Assembly: GCA_014379395.1 (NCBI GenBank)
Contig: JACMLV010000086.1
Span: 1 to 14,812 of the forward strand
DNA length: 14,812 nt
From: Burkholderiaceae bacterium
GTDB taxonomy: Bacteria > Pseudomonadota > Gammaproteobacteria > Burkholderiales > Burkholderiaceae_D
Reading direction: 5' to 3'
The notes beneath the pieces are model-generated. The model ran no database searches. It was not told the DNA's origin and saw only the letters and a program-made list of their open reading frames with translations. Below, piece after piece: positions 6,109 through 12,955 of the stretch. Within the stretch, counting starts at the first letter, position 1. The number at the start of each line of letters is the position of its first letter. A program made the position numbers and the translations under genes.

Positions 6109-7005
6109 ATGAAAAAGTTTAACACGGGCCCCAGCGCCTTCCGCGCCCTTCGCACGCTCTTGCTGTGCCTGCTGATCGGCCTGCTGAGCGCCTGCAGCGC
6201 AGTGCGGCTGACCTACAACCATGGCGAGACCTTGCTCTATTGGTGGCTCGACGCCTACGTCGATCTGGACGCAGCCCAGAAGGCGGGCGTCAAGCAAGAC
6301 ATCGACGATCTGTTCCAATGGCATCGCAAGACCCAGCTGAAGGATTACGCGCAACTGCTGTCCCATGAGCAGCAACGCCTGCAGGGCAACGTCACGCCGG
6401 CCGACCTGCTGGCCGACTACGGCGAAGTCAAAAAACGCATGCGCACGCTGCTGCTCAAGGCCGAGCCGGATCTGGCCGAGCTGGCGCGCGCGCTGCGTCC
6501 CGAGCAGATCGAGCGCATGGAAAAGAAGTTCGCCTCCAACAACGACACTTACCGTAAAAAATTCCTGCGCGGCGGCGCCGACAAGCGCCAGCAGGTGCGC
6601 TTTGAAAAGGCAATGGACCAGTTCGAGCTATGGTTCGGCAACTTCAGCCGCGAGCAGGAGCAATTGATCCGCAAGGCCTCCGACGCGCGCCCGCTCGACA
6701 ACGAAATCTGGTTCGACGAACGGCTGCGGCGGCAGCGCAACATCCTAAATTTGGTGCGCAAAGTGCAGCGCGAACAACTCGGCCAGGACGCCACCGTGGC
6801 CCTGGTGCACCAGCTGATCGAGGACAGTTTCGCGCGCCTGGAAAGTTCGGAACGCAAGCCGTTTTTCGACGCTTATAACGACGCGACCGCGCAAATGGTG
6901 GCGAGCGTCATCAAGATCGCCACACCGGTCCAGAAAGCCCATGCGGCCAAGCGCATGCAGGGCTGGATCGACGACTTCAACGCGATGGCGGCGGGACATC
7001 GCTGA
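6109..7005 (+). CDS. DUF6279-type lipoprotein
   Basis: A 298-residue protein starting at ATG 6109, directly behind AGGTAAG. An upstream in-frame GTG at 6085 would add eight residues but has no ribosome binding site. The N-terminus is a lipoprotein signal: basic MKKF, a hydrophobic stretch, then lipobox LLSAC with Cys29 as the likely acylated residue. The mature part is helical and charged, with the conserved-looking LTYNHGETLLYWWLDAYVDL right after the Cys. It ends in a helical QxAHAAKRMQGWIDDF-like segment. I recognise this as the DUF6279 lipoprotein family, of unknown function. The protein should be anchored in the outer membrane or facing the periplasm. It is transcribed divergently from glmU. 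Confidence 0.8.
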   Translation: MKKFNTGPSAFRALRTLLLCLLIGLLSACSAVRLTYNHGETLLYWWLDAYVDLDAAQKAGVKQDIDDLFQWHRKTQLKDYAQLLSHEQQRLQGNVTPADLLADYGEVKKRMRTLLLKAEPDLAELARALRPEQIERMEKKFASNNDTYRKKFLRGGADKRQQVRFEKAMDQFELWFGNFSREQEQLIRKASDARPLDNEIWFDERLRRQRNILNLVRKVQREQLGQDATVALVHQLIEDSFARLESSERKPFFDAYNDATAQMVASVIKIATPVQKAHAAKRMQGWIDDFNAMAAGHR

Positions 7006-7029
7006 GGGACCCGCCCGCCCCAAAAAATC

Positions 7030-7112
7030 GTAGGGTGGGCGGGGTCGCCGAGGCACGCTTTTGTGCCCACGCGGAAACCCACAGCGTGGGCACAAAAGCG
7101 TGCCCACCCTAC
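7030..7112. repeat. Inverted pair of GTAG-headed REP-like palindromes (BIME-like)
   Basis: The outer arms GTAGGGTGGGC (7030-7040) and GCCCACCCTAC (7102-7112) are exact reverse complements. So are the inner 19-bp arms CACGCTTTTGTGCCCACGC (7054-7072) and 7084-7102, around an 11-base centre. The right unit by itself folds as a hairpin: GTGGGCAC (7086-7093), loop, GTGCCCAC (7100-7107). The left unit has a 13-bp insertion (7041-7053) between head and stem. GTAG heads next to an imperfect palindrome are the hallmark of REP elements mobilised by RAYT (TnpA-REP) transposases. It sits in the 199-bp gap between the lipoprotein gene and rsmD, and may also limit read-through. Confidence 0.75.
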
Positions 7113-7165
7113 ACTTTCTGGCAGTGCGCCTCCTCAGCGAACTGCATCGGGGTCAAAACCCCATA

Positions 7166-7174
7166 TGCTATAGT
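7166..7174 (+). promoter_or_regulatory. rsmD: Candidate extended -10 promoter of rsmD
   Basis: TGCTATAGT is an extended -10 (TGn followed by TATAGT) located 31 bp before the rsmD ATG. No good -35 hexamer exists at the right distance, which is common for extended -10 promoters. A small inverted repeat GGGGT/ACCCC (7149-7162) lies just upstream. Confidence 0.4.
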
Positions 7175-7204
7175 CCCGCGTCCAAGAATTCACCAAGCCG
7201 TCCC

Positions 7205-7864
7205 ATGCAAAAGAAGCCCGCCAAGCCCGCCAAAGTCCCGGTCCACCGTCCGCCGCTCGCCAACCAGGTGCGCATCATCGGCGGCGCCTGGAAGCGCACG
7301 ACCCTGCCGGTGCTCGACGCGCTCGGCCTGCGTCCGACTCCGGACCGGGTGCGCGAGACGGTGTTCAACTGGATCAACCACCTGCGCGGCGGCGAATGGG
7401 CGCAGGCCGAATGCCTCGATCTGTTCGCCGGCAGCGGCGCACTCGGCTTCGAAGCGGCCAGCCGCGGCGCGTGCGCGGTGACGATGGTCGACGCCCACTC
7501 GCCGGTCATCAACCAGCTCGCCGCCGTCAAGACCAAGCTGCGCGCCGAGCAGGTGCATCTGGTGCGCGGCGACGCGCTCGCCACCGCCCAGAACCTGGCC
7601 GCGCGCGGCGCCCGCTTCGACCTGATCTTCCTCGATCCGCCCTACCAGCAGGATTTCCTCGCGCGCGCCTTGCCGCTGTGCGCCGCGCTACTCAAGGAGG
7701 GCGGGCTGGTGTACGCCGAATCGGGCCTGCCGCTGACCTTCGACGAGGCCGACGGCGTCGCCCGGCCGGACTGGATGGGGCCGTGGGAAGTGATCCGCGC
7801 CGACAAGGCCGGCACCGTCTTTTTTCATCTACTCTCGTACAACAAAGCCACGCCCGGCGCCTGA
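7205..7864 (+). CDS. rsmD: 16S rRNA (guanine(966)-N(2))-methyltransferase RsmD
   Basis: A 219-residue protein. It carries the RsmD signature RPTPDRVRETVFNWINHL at 43-60. The SAM-binding motif I, LDLFAGSGALGFEA, is at 71-84, and the N6/N2-methylase motif DPPY is at 144-147. The family methylates N2 of G966 of 16S rRNA in the assembled 30S subunit. I chose ATG 7205 because upstream in-frame extension would run through the REP-like repeat, and a candidate promoter lies at 7166-7174. The Shine-Dalgarno is weak. The Lys/Pro-rich N-terminal tail (MQKKPAKPAK) is probably disordered. coaD follows after about 100 bp, a common pairing in Proteobacteria. Confidence 0.94.
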   Translation: MQKKPAKPAKVPVHRPPLANQVRIIGGAWKRTTLPVLDALGLRPTPDRVRETVFNWINHLRGGEWAQAECLDLFAGSGALGFEAASRGACAVTMVDAHSPVINQLAAVKTKLRAEQVHLVRGDALATAQNLAARGARFDLIFLDPPYQQDFLARALPLCAALLKEGGLVYAESGLPLTFDEADGVARPDWMGPWEVIRADKAGTVFFHLLSYNKATPGA

Positions 7865-7887
7865 ATTCACCGCCATCGCGGGGCGTC

Positions 7888-7909
7888 GGCGCGGTAGGCG
7901 CCTAATTTT
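7888..7909 (+). terminator. Possible weak terminator between rsmD and coaD
   Basis: A short GC hairpin, GGCGC (7888-7892) with GCGCC (7898-7902), is followed by TAATTTT. It includes the perfect palindrome TAGGCGCCTA (7895-7904). The stem is only 5 bp, so any termination would be partial. A -10-like CATAAT lies just downstream at 7914-7919, so coaD may have its own promoter as well. Confidence 0.35.
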
Positions 7910-7965
7910 CAGGCATAATGTCCGTTTGTTGTTGTTATGTACTGCGTCATGTCCAAGGAGTAACA

Positions 7966-8463
7966 ATGGTTGTAGCTGTCTATCCGGGAACGTTCGATCC
8001 GCTCACGCGCGGCCATGAAGACTTGGTGCGCCGCGCCTCGGGCCTGTTCGGCACGCTGATCGTCGGGGTTGCCGACAGCAAGAACAAGAAGCCTTTTTTC
8101 TCGCTCGAGGAACGCCTCGCCATCGCCAACGAAGTGCTGGGGCATTATCCGAACGTGCGCGTGGAAAGCTTTTCCGGCCTGCTCAAAGACTTCGTGCGCA
8201 AGCATGACGCCCGCGTCATCGTGCGCGGCCTGCGCGCCGTGTCCGACTTCGAATATGAATTCCAGATGGCGGGCATGAACCGCTACCTGCTGCCCGACGT
8301 CGAAACGCTGTTCCTGACGCCGTCCGACCAGTACCAGTTCATCTCCGGCACCATCGTGCGCGAAATCGCGGTGCTCGGCGGCGATGTTTCCAAGTTTGTT
8401 TTCCCGTCCGTCGACCGTTGGCTGCAAAGAAAAATTGCGACCATGGCCGAGCAGACCGAGTAA
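7966..8463 (+). CDS. coaD: Pantetheine-phosphate adenylyltransferase
   Basis: A 165-residue cytosolic enzyme that transfers AMP from ATP to 4'-phosphopantetheine to form dephospho-CoA, the penultimate step of coenzyme A synthesis. The nucleotidyltransferase motif is at the start: YPGTFDPLTRGH, with His17 in the T/HxGH position. The second ATP-binding motif ISGTIVRE is at 126-133, and VRGLRAVSDFEYE at 86-98 is typical of the family. The start is fixed by a strong AAGGAG at 7955-7960, five bases before the ATG; earlier in-frame codons lack such a site. The ferredoxin gene begins 13 bp after the stop, so the two are probably co-transcribed. Confidence 0.97.
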   Translation: MVVAVYPGTFDPLTRGHEDLVRRASGLFGTLIVGVADSKNKKPFFSLEERLAIANEVLGHYPNVRVESFSGLLKDFVRKHDARVIVRGLRAVSDFEYEFQMAGMNRYLLPDVETLFLTPSDQYQFISGTIVREIAVLGGDVSKFVFPSVDRWLQRKIATMAEQTE

Positions 8464-8476
8464 GTGCGAGTCCGTT

Positions 8477-8743
8477 ATGTCATTGATGATCACCGACGAC
8501 TGTATCAATTGCGACATCTGCGAGCCCGAGTGCCCGAATGACGCGATCTACATGGGCGCCGAAATTTACGAAATCGACCCGAACAAGTGCACCGAATGCG
8601 TCGGCCACTTCGACGAGCCGCAGTGCAAGCAGGTGTGCCCGGTCAGCTGCATCCCGTTCAATCCGGCCTGGCGCGAAAGCGAAGCCGAACTGCGCGCCAA
8701 GTACGAGCGCCTGCAGGCCGAACTGAAACCTAAGCAATCCTGA
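8477..8743 (+). CDS. YfhL-type (Alvin-type) 2[4Fe-4S] ferredoxin
   Basis: An 88-residue ferredoxin. The first cluster motif is CINCDICEPEC (Cys9, 12, 15 and 19, followed by Pro20). The second is Cys38, Cys41, Cys50 and Cys54, with eight residues between the second and third Cys. That enlarged loop marks the Allochromatium vinosum (Alvin) type, which has two clusters of very different low potentials. An extra Cys58 follows. The C-terminal tail (about 65-88) is a charged helix, also typical of the type. It is a cytosolic electron carrier whose partner cannot be told from sequence. It follows coaD by 13 bp, probably in one transcript. Its stop codon is one base away from that of the convergent chaB remnant. 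Confidence 0.92.
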   Translation: MSLMITDDCINCDICEPECPNDAIYMGAEIYEIDPNKCTECVGHFDEPQCKQVCPVSCIPFNPAWRESEAELRAKYERLQAELKPKQS

Positions 8744-8744
8744 C

Positions 8745-8967
8745 CTACTGCGCGGCCCGCCAGCGGCCGCTCGCCTCATCCTTCCGGTATTTCTTCTTGA
8801 CCGCGCTCCAGGCCACCTTGTGCGCGGTTTCCTCGCGCCCCTCGGGGCCGCGCTCGGCGTATTCGTCGAAGGCGTGGTTGAACGCCTCCTTGTAGATTTC
8901 CTGCGCGTGTTGCGGCAGCACGCCGCGGTTCCACGCCGCCGAACTGACGAAAAAACAACACCGACAT
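8745..8967 (-). pseudogene. chaB: ChaB family protein with disrupted 5' end
   Basis: From codon 8921 to the stop the frame encodes VLPQHAQEIYKEAFNHAFDEY, then REETAHKVAWSAVKKKY. This is the conserved core of ChaB, a small protein named for the ChaA cation antiporter. No ATG, GTG or TTG start precedes the core in that frame for over 70 codons. A candidate ATG at 8965-8967 is out of frame by one base. Removing one base from the six-A run at 8950-8955 (T6 on the coding strand) would join it to the core, and would place VLP at residues 16-18 as in E. coli ChaB. The usual DLP motif near residue 8 is nevertheless absent. A GTG start at 8921 would give a 58-residue truncated product. I read this as a frameshifted or decaying gene, unless it is a sequencing error. 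Confidence 0.6.
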
Positions 8968-9114
8968 CCCGTTTCACGACACGAAATATATTTCCGGGCC
9001 GAAATAAGCAGCCTCGTCTTTTGGATGGTATATTGACCGATCTTAAAACGAACGAGCGTGCTTTTATCCACCCAACCGATCCTGCCCCGACGGGATTTGC
9101 ACAGGCTAAAAACT

Positions 9115-10755
9115 ATGAATATCAGAATGATGAAAATCGGCCAGCGCCTGGCCATCGGCTTCGGCGTCGTCATCGCGTTTCTCATCATGCTCGCCGGCAT
9201 TTCCTATCTGCGCATCGCGAGCCTGAACCAGGCCATGACGGCGATGGTCAAGGACGCCTACCCGGCCACCGTCACGGCCAACCGCATCAAGGCCGACCTG
9301 AACGAAATCACGCGCAATATGCTGAGCGTGCTGATCATGACCGAGCCGGCCCAGATCAGGAAAGAGCTCGACAACATCGGCCGCCGCAACGCCAGCACCG
9401 ACCAGGCCCTGGCCCTGCTCGGGCGCGGCATCGCCGACGCGGCCGGCCGGGACAAGCTCAAGGAGATCGGCCTGATCCGCGATAAATTCCTGCCGCTGCA
9501 AGCGAGCTTCGTCGGCCTCGTCGAGCAGGACCAGAAGGACGAGGCGATGCTCAAGCTGATGTTCTCGCTGCGCCCGCTGCAAGCGAAGTACTTCGAGCGC
9601 CTCGACCAGTTCATCGAGCATCAGAACGGCCAGATGGAGCAGGCCGGCGCGGCCGCCTCCGGGGCCGCCAGCCAGACCCAGGCGCTGATCTTGGCGCTCA
9701 CGGTGGCCGCCGCCACGCTGTCGGTCGCGGTCGCCTATTTCACCACGCGCAGCATCACCGTGCCGCTCAACTTGGCCGTGGCGGTCGCCACGCGCGTCGC
9801 GGAGGGCGACCTGAGCAGCGAGATCGACGGCCACGGCAGGGACGAGACCGGGCAGATGATGCTGGCGCTGCGCCACATGAACGACGGCCTGATCCGCATC
9901 GTCTCGCAGGTGCGCAGCGGCACCGAATCGATCACGGCGGCCTCGAGCCAGATGGCGAGCGGCAACCTCGACCTGTCGGCCCGCACCGAGCAGCAGGCCA
10001 GCGCGCTCGGCCAGACCTCGGCCTCGATGCGCGAATTGACCGACACCGTGCGCCAAAACGCCGACAACGCCCAGCTCGCCAACCAGCTCGCCGCCAGCGC
10101 CTCCGACGTCGCCCTGCGCGGCGGCGCGGTGGTGTCCAAGGTGATCGCGACGATGGGCTCGATCACCGCCTCGTCCAACAAGATCGCCGACATCATCGGC
10201 GTGATCGACGCGATCGCGTTTCAAACCAACATCCTGGCGCTCAACGCGGCGGTCGAGGCGGCCCGGGCAGGCGAACAGGGCCGCGGCTTCGCGGTGGTCG
10301 CCGCCGAGGTGCGCAACCTGGCCCATCGCTCCGCCGACGCGGCCAAGGAAATCAAGACCCTGATCGGCGACTCCGGCGCCAAGGTGCGCGAGGGCAGCCT
10401 GCTGGTCGAGCAAGCCGGCGTGACGATGACGGAAGTGGTCGCCAGCGTGCGGCGCGTGACCGACATCATGGGCGAGATCACCAGCGCCAGCCAGGAGCAA
10501 AGCACCGGCATCGCGCAGGTCAACCGCACCATCGTCGAGATGGACGACACCACCCAGCAAAACGCCGCGCTGGTGCAGGAGGCGGCGGCCTCGGCCGAAT
10601 CGATGCACGGCCAGGCCGCCAACCTGGCGCGGCTGGTCAGCATATTCAAGCTCGGCGCCGATGGGGCCGGCGCCGGCTTGGCACTGCGTAGTTCCGTTAC
10701 CCCGATCGACAACAAGCACAACAACAACACTTACCGATATCTGGAGACAGCATGA
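9115..10755 (+). CDS. Methyl-accepting chemotaxis protein
   Basis: A 546-residue receptor. A transmembrane helix at about 11-33 is followed by a periplasmic four-helix-bundle type sensor (about 35-188, MCP 4HB-like, with ...LRIASLNQAMTAMVKDAYPA). A second membrane helix lies at 189-209, a HAMP domain at 211-265, and the cytoplasmic signalling helix pair extends to about 510. The hairpin tip that binds CheA and CheW is intact: IAFQTNILALNAAVEAARAG then EQGRGFAVVAAEVRNLAHRS (368-408). No C-terminal CheR-docking pentapeptide is visible. The start at ATG 9115 gives a short positively charged lead-in to the first helix. The stop overlaps the start of the next gene in an ATGA, so the two are translated together. 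The ligand is unknown. Confidence 0.93.
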   Translation: MNIRMMKIGQRLAIGFGVVIAFLIMLAGISYLRIASLNQAMTAMVKDAYPATVTANRIKADLNEITRNMLSVLIMTEPAQIRKELDNIGRRNASTDQALALLGRGIADAAGRDKLKEIGLIRDKFLPLQASFVGLVEQDQKDEAMLKLMFSLRPLQAKYFERLDQFIEHQNGQMEQAGAAASGAASQTQALILALTVAAATLSVAVAYFTTRSITVPLNLAVAVATRVAEGDLSSEIDGHGRDETGQMMLALRHMNDGLIRIVSQVRSGTESITAASSQMASGNLDLSARTEQQASALGQTSASMRELTDTVRQNADNAQLANQLAASASDVALRGGAVVSKVIATMGSITASSNKIADIIGVIDAIAFQTNILALNAAVEAARAGEQGRGFAVVAAEVRNLAHRSADAAKEIKTLIGDSGAKVREGSLLVEQAGVTMTEVVASVRRVTDIMGEITSASQEQSTGIAQVNRTIVEMDDTTQQNAALVQEAAASAESMHGQAANLARLVSIFKLGADGAGAGLALRSSVTPIDNKHNNNTYRYLETA

Positions 10756-11339
10756 AAAAAACCACGCGCATCAAAAGTTTGCTCGCAGCGGCATTATTCG
10801 CCTTCGGCGGCCAGGCCATGGCGCTCGAAGTGGGCGGCGTCCACCTCGACGACAACCTGCAGCTGGCCAGTAAACCGCTGAAGCTGAACGGCGCCGGCCT
10901 GCGCGTCAAGGCCATCTTCAAGGTCTACGCGATGGGCCTGTACCTGCCGGAAAAGAAAACCACGGTGGCCGACGTGCTGGCCGCGCCGGGGCCGCGCCGG
11001 ATCGCGCTTGTGATGATGCGCGACATCAGCTCGGACGACTTCGGCCAGTCCTTCATGAGCGGCCTGAACAACAACTCGGACAAGGGGGAAAAGACCAAGA
11101 TCCTCAACCAGACCATGCAGTTCGGCGAGATGTTCGCCCAGATTCCGGGGCTCAAAAAGGGCGACGTGCTGACCGTCGACTGGATTCCGGGACAGGGCAC
11201 GCAATGCCAGCTGAACGGCAAAAAGATCGGCGAGACCGCGCCCGACCTGGCGTTCTACAACGCGATCCTGAAAATCTGGATCGGCGACAAGCCTGCCGAT
11301 ACCGCGCTTAAACCGAAGTTGCTGGGCGAAGCGGGCTAA
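10752..11339 (+). CDS. Secreted chalcone isomerase-like family protein
   Basis: A 195-residue protein with a Sec signal peptide (MKKTTRIKSLLAAALFAFGG, cleavage probably after QAMA at about residue 24). The mature part matches the bacterial chalcone-isomerase-like family: it opens with LEVGGVHLDDNLQLASKPLKL, followed by GLRVKAIFKVYAMGLYLPE and later MMRDISSDDFGQSF. Bacterial members are periplasmic or secreted proteins of unclear function, and real chalcone isomerase activity is not implied. The ATG lies within the ATGA shared with the MCP stop codon, behind GGAG at 10743, so translation is probably coupled. It converges on the NirF-like gene with a 13-bp gap and no terminator hairpin between them. 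Confidence 0.85.
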   Translation: MKKTTRIKSLLAAALFAFGGQAMALEVGGVHLDDNLQLASKPLKLNGAGLRVKAIFKVYAMGLYLPEKKTTVADVLAAPGPRRIALVMMRDISSDDFGQSFMSGLNNNSDKGEKTKILNQTMQFGEMFAQIPGLKKGDVLTVDWIPGQGTQCQLNGKKIGETAPDLAFYNAILKIWIGDKPADTALKPKLLGEAG

Positions 11340-11352
11340 AACAGCTCAATGC

Positions 11353-12510
11353 TCAATGCAGCGGCACGCGCTTGACGATCTCGAGCGTGGCCGCGTCGCA
11401 CACCAGCAAGGCCTCGCCGCCGCGCTCGCGCAGGATGGCGAACTTGCCGTCTTGCGCCCAGGCCAGCGGCGCCGACGCGTTCGCCAGCGCGGAGGAAATG
11501 GCGGGCAGGAACATCAAGCTTCGCTTGTCCAGAATCCGCACCCGACCGTCCTCGCCGACGGCCCAGACATGCGCGGCCCGGTCGTGGCTGACCAGGCGCC
11601 GGATGGCGGCGCCGCCGGGAAGCTGGCGCAGCACCCGCCACGCGCGCAGATCGAGCACGCTCAGCAGCGCGCCGTCTTGATGCGGCAGCAGCAATGCCGG
11701 CCCGCCTTGCCAGTCGACGCGCACGCCCTGATCCGGCCGCGCCGCGCCATCCAGGCGCAGCTCGCGGATCTTGCGGCGGATATCGAGATGGATCACCTGC
11801 AACAGTCCGCCCGGCCCGGCGCCGACCACGTGCGCCGATGACGGATCGAAATGGAAATGCGCCAGCGGCGGATCGAGCAGCGTGCGGCGCGGCGGAAACG
11901 GGCCCTTCAGGGCAATCCCTTCGCCCATCTTGTAATCGTGAACCAGGCCCTCGAAAATCGGTTCGGCCCGCTCGTCGTAGCTCAACTCCCACAACTCGGG
12001 AATGTCGCGCATGACGGCGATGAAACTGCTGCGTCCCGGCAGCGTGCGGACATCCGCCACGGCCGAGGCCTTGCCCTGCTTGTCCTTCGCCTCCTGCACG
12101 CGCAGCGGCGCCAGCGTGCCGGCGTCGAGCGCGACCAGCGTGCCCGGCGCGCGGTTGGCCGCCATCAGATAGCGCCCGTCGTGCGACAGGGCCAGCGCGG
12201 CGGTTTCCTGCGCCACCCGCGCGGCGCGCGTTTGCCCGCCATGCAAATCAAGTTTGACGACCCAGCCTTGCGGCGAGGACAGAAAAGCGGCGCCGCCATC
12301 GGGCGCGACGGCGATGGCGTCGTTGACGGGATAACCAAAATCGGTTTGCCGCAATAAGTCGAAGCTGCCGCCATCGAGCCGATACAGCTTGCCGGCGGCG
12401 GCGTCCAGCGCCAGCACGGGGCGCGCCGCCTCATGGTCCGCCGCGCGCGCCACGCAAGACAGGCACAGCGCCACCATCATCGTTGCGGCCCAGCGTTTCC
12501 AACAATGCAT
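11353..12510 (-). CDS. NirF-like cytochrome d1-domain beta-propeller protein
   Basis: A 385-residue protein with a Sec-type N-terminus (MHCWKRWAATMMVALCLSCV, cleavage near ARA-ADH). The rest is a run of beta-propeller blades such as VAPDGGAAFLSS, VVKLDLHGGQ, LSHDGRYLMAANRAPG and LVALDAGTL. There is no CxxCH, so it lacks the cytochrome c domain of NirS and NirN, and its length fits NirF (about 390). NirF is a periplasmic dehydrogenase-like step in haem d1 assembly. It is third in the nirS operon, 96 bp after the small cytochrome gene. The sequence is distant from classical NirF. The His I recall in the first blade of NirF (LSHA) appears to be replaced (VNDA), so the function may differ. I leave the gene symbol blank. 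Confidence 0.7.
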   Translation of the reverse strand: MHCWKRWAATMMVALCLSCVARAADHEAARPVLALDAAAGKLYRLDGGSFDLLRQTDFGYPVNDAIAVAPDGGAAFLSSPQGWVVKLDLHGGQTRAARVAQETAALALSHDGRYLMAANRAPGTLVALDAGTLAPLRVQEAKDKQGKASAVADVRTLPGRSSFIAVMRDIPELWELSYDERAEPIFEGLVHDYKMGEGIALKGPFPPRRTLLDPPLAHFHFDPSSAHVVGAGPGGLLQVIHLDIRRKIRELRLDGAARPDQGVRVDWQGGPALLLPHQDGALLSVLDLRAWRVLRQLPGGAAIRRLVSHDRAAHVWAVGEDGRVRILDKRSLMFLPAISSALANASAPLAWAQDGKFAILRERGGEALLVCDAATLEIVKRVPLH

Positions 12511-12582
12511 ACGAGGCTTTCTTGAAACAAAAACAGCGCACAGATCTTGCGACCTGCGCGCCGTGGTACGGCCGCGAAACTT

Positions 12583-12598
12583 GGCGGCCGGGGCCGCC
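12583..12598 (-). other. Intercistronic hairpin between the small cytochrome and NirF-like genes
   Basis: GGCGGC (12583-12588) and GCCGCC (12593-12598) form a 6-bp GC stem with a 4-base loop, 8 bases after the stop codon of the small cytochrome gene in the direction of transcription. No T-run follows. It may protect the nirS-nirM part of the message or partly end transcription, giving less of the NirF-like protein. Confidence 0.4.
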
Positions 12599-12606
12599 TA
12601 GCTCAC

Positions 12607-12933
12607 TTAGTTGGAAGCCAAAACCCAATCAACCATGGTCTTGATGTCGGCGTCGCTCACCGCCGCATGGGCCGGCATCGGGATCGGGCCCCAGGCGCCG
12701 CCGCCGCCGCCCTTGACCTTCTTGGCCAGCAGCGCGGACGCGTCGGCGTTGCCCTTGTACTTGGCGGCGACATCCTTGAATGCCGGGCCGAGCACTTTCT
12801 TGTCCATGCTGTGACAAGCCATGCAACCGCTCTTTTGCGCCAATTGCGCGCCGTCCGCTGCGAACGAGGAGGCCGGGCTGAACGACAAGGCCGCCAGTCC
12901 GAACGCCGCCATCAACGACAGGTTTTGTTTCAT
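12607..12933 (-). CDS. nirM: Cytochrome c551/c8-type electron donor (NirM-like)
   Basis: A 108-residue protein with a signal peptide (MKQNLSLMAAFGLAALSFSP, cleavage near SSFA-ADG, about residue 25). It has one haem c site, CMACH at 37-41, then KVLGPAFKDVAAKYKG. Met86 in GPIPMPAH is the expected axial ligand. This is the layout of periplasmic cytochrome c551 (class I), which hands electrons to cytochrome cd1 nitrite reductase. It lies 22 bp after nirS on the same strand, behind a clear AGGAGA. Small cytochromes of this class are similar to one another, so the name NirM rests partly on position; NirC is the alternative. Confidence 0.85.
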   Translation of the reverse strand: MKQNLSLMAAFGLAALSFSPASSFAADGAQLAQKSGCMACHSMDKKVLGPAFKDVAAKYKGNADASALLAKKVKGGGGGAWGPIPMPAHAAVSDADIKTMVDWVLASN

Positions 12934-12955
12934 TTCGTCAGTCTCCTAAATGGGA

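Noticed and set aside
7061..7204. Upstream in-frame extension of rsmD
   Set aside because: It would translate through the REP-like palindrome and the candidate promoter. RsmD homology begins after the ATG at 7205.
9000..9114. Sigma-28-type flagellar promoter upstream of the chemoreceptor gene
   Set aside because: A GACCGATCT stretch resembles the -10 GCCGATAA, but no TAAA-type -35 lies at the right spacing.
9106..10719. 537-codon open frame on the minus strand opposite the chemoreceptor gene
   Set aside because: It is a shadow of the MCP coding sequence; composition and lack of motifs argue against a gene.
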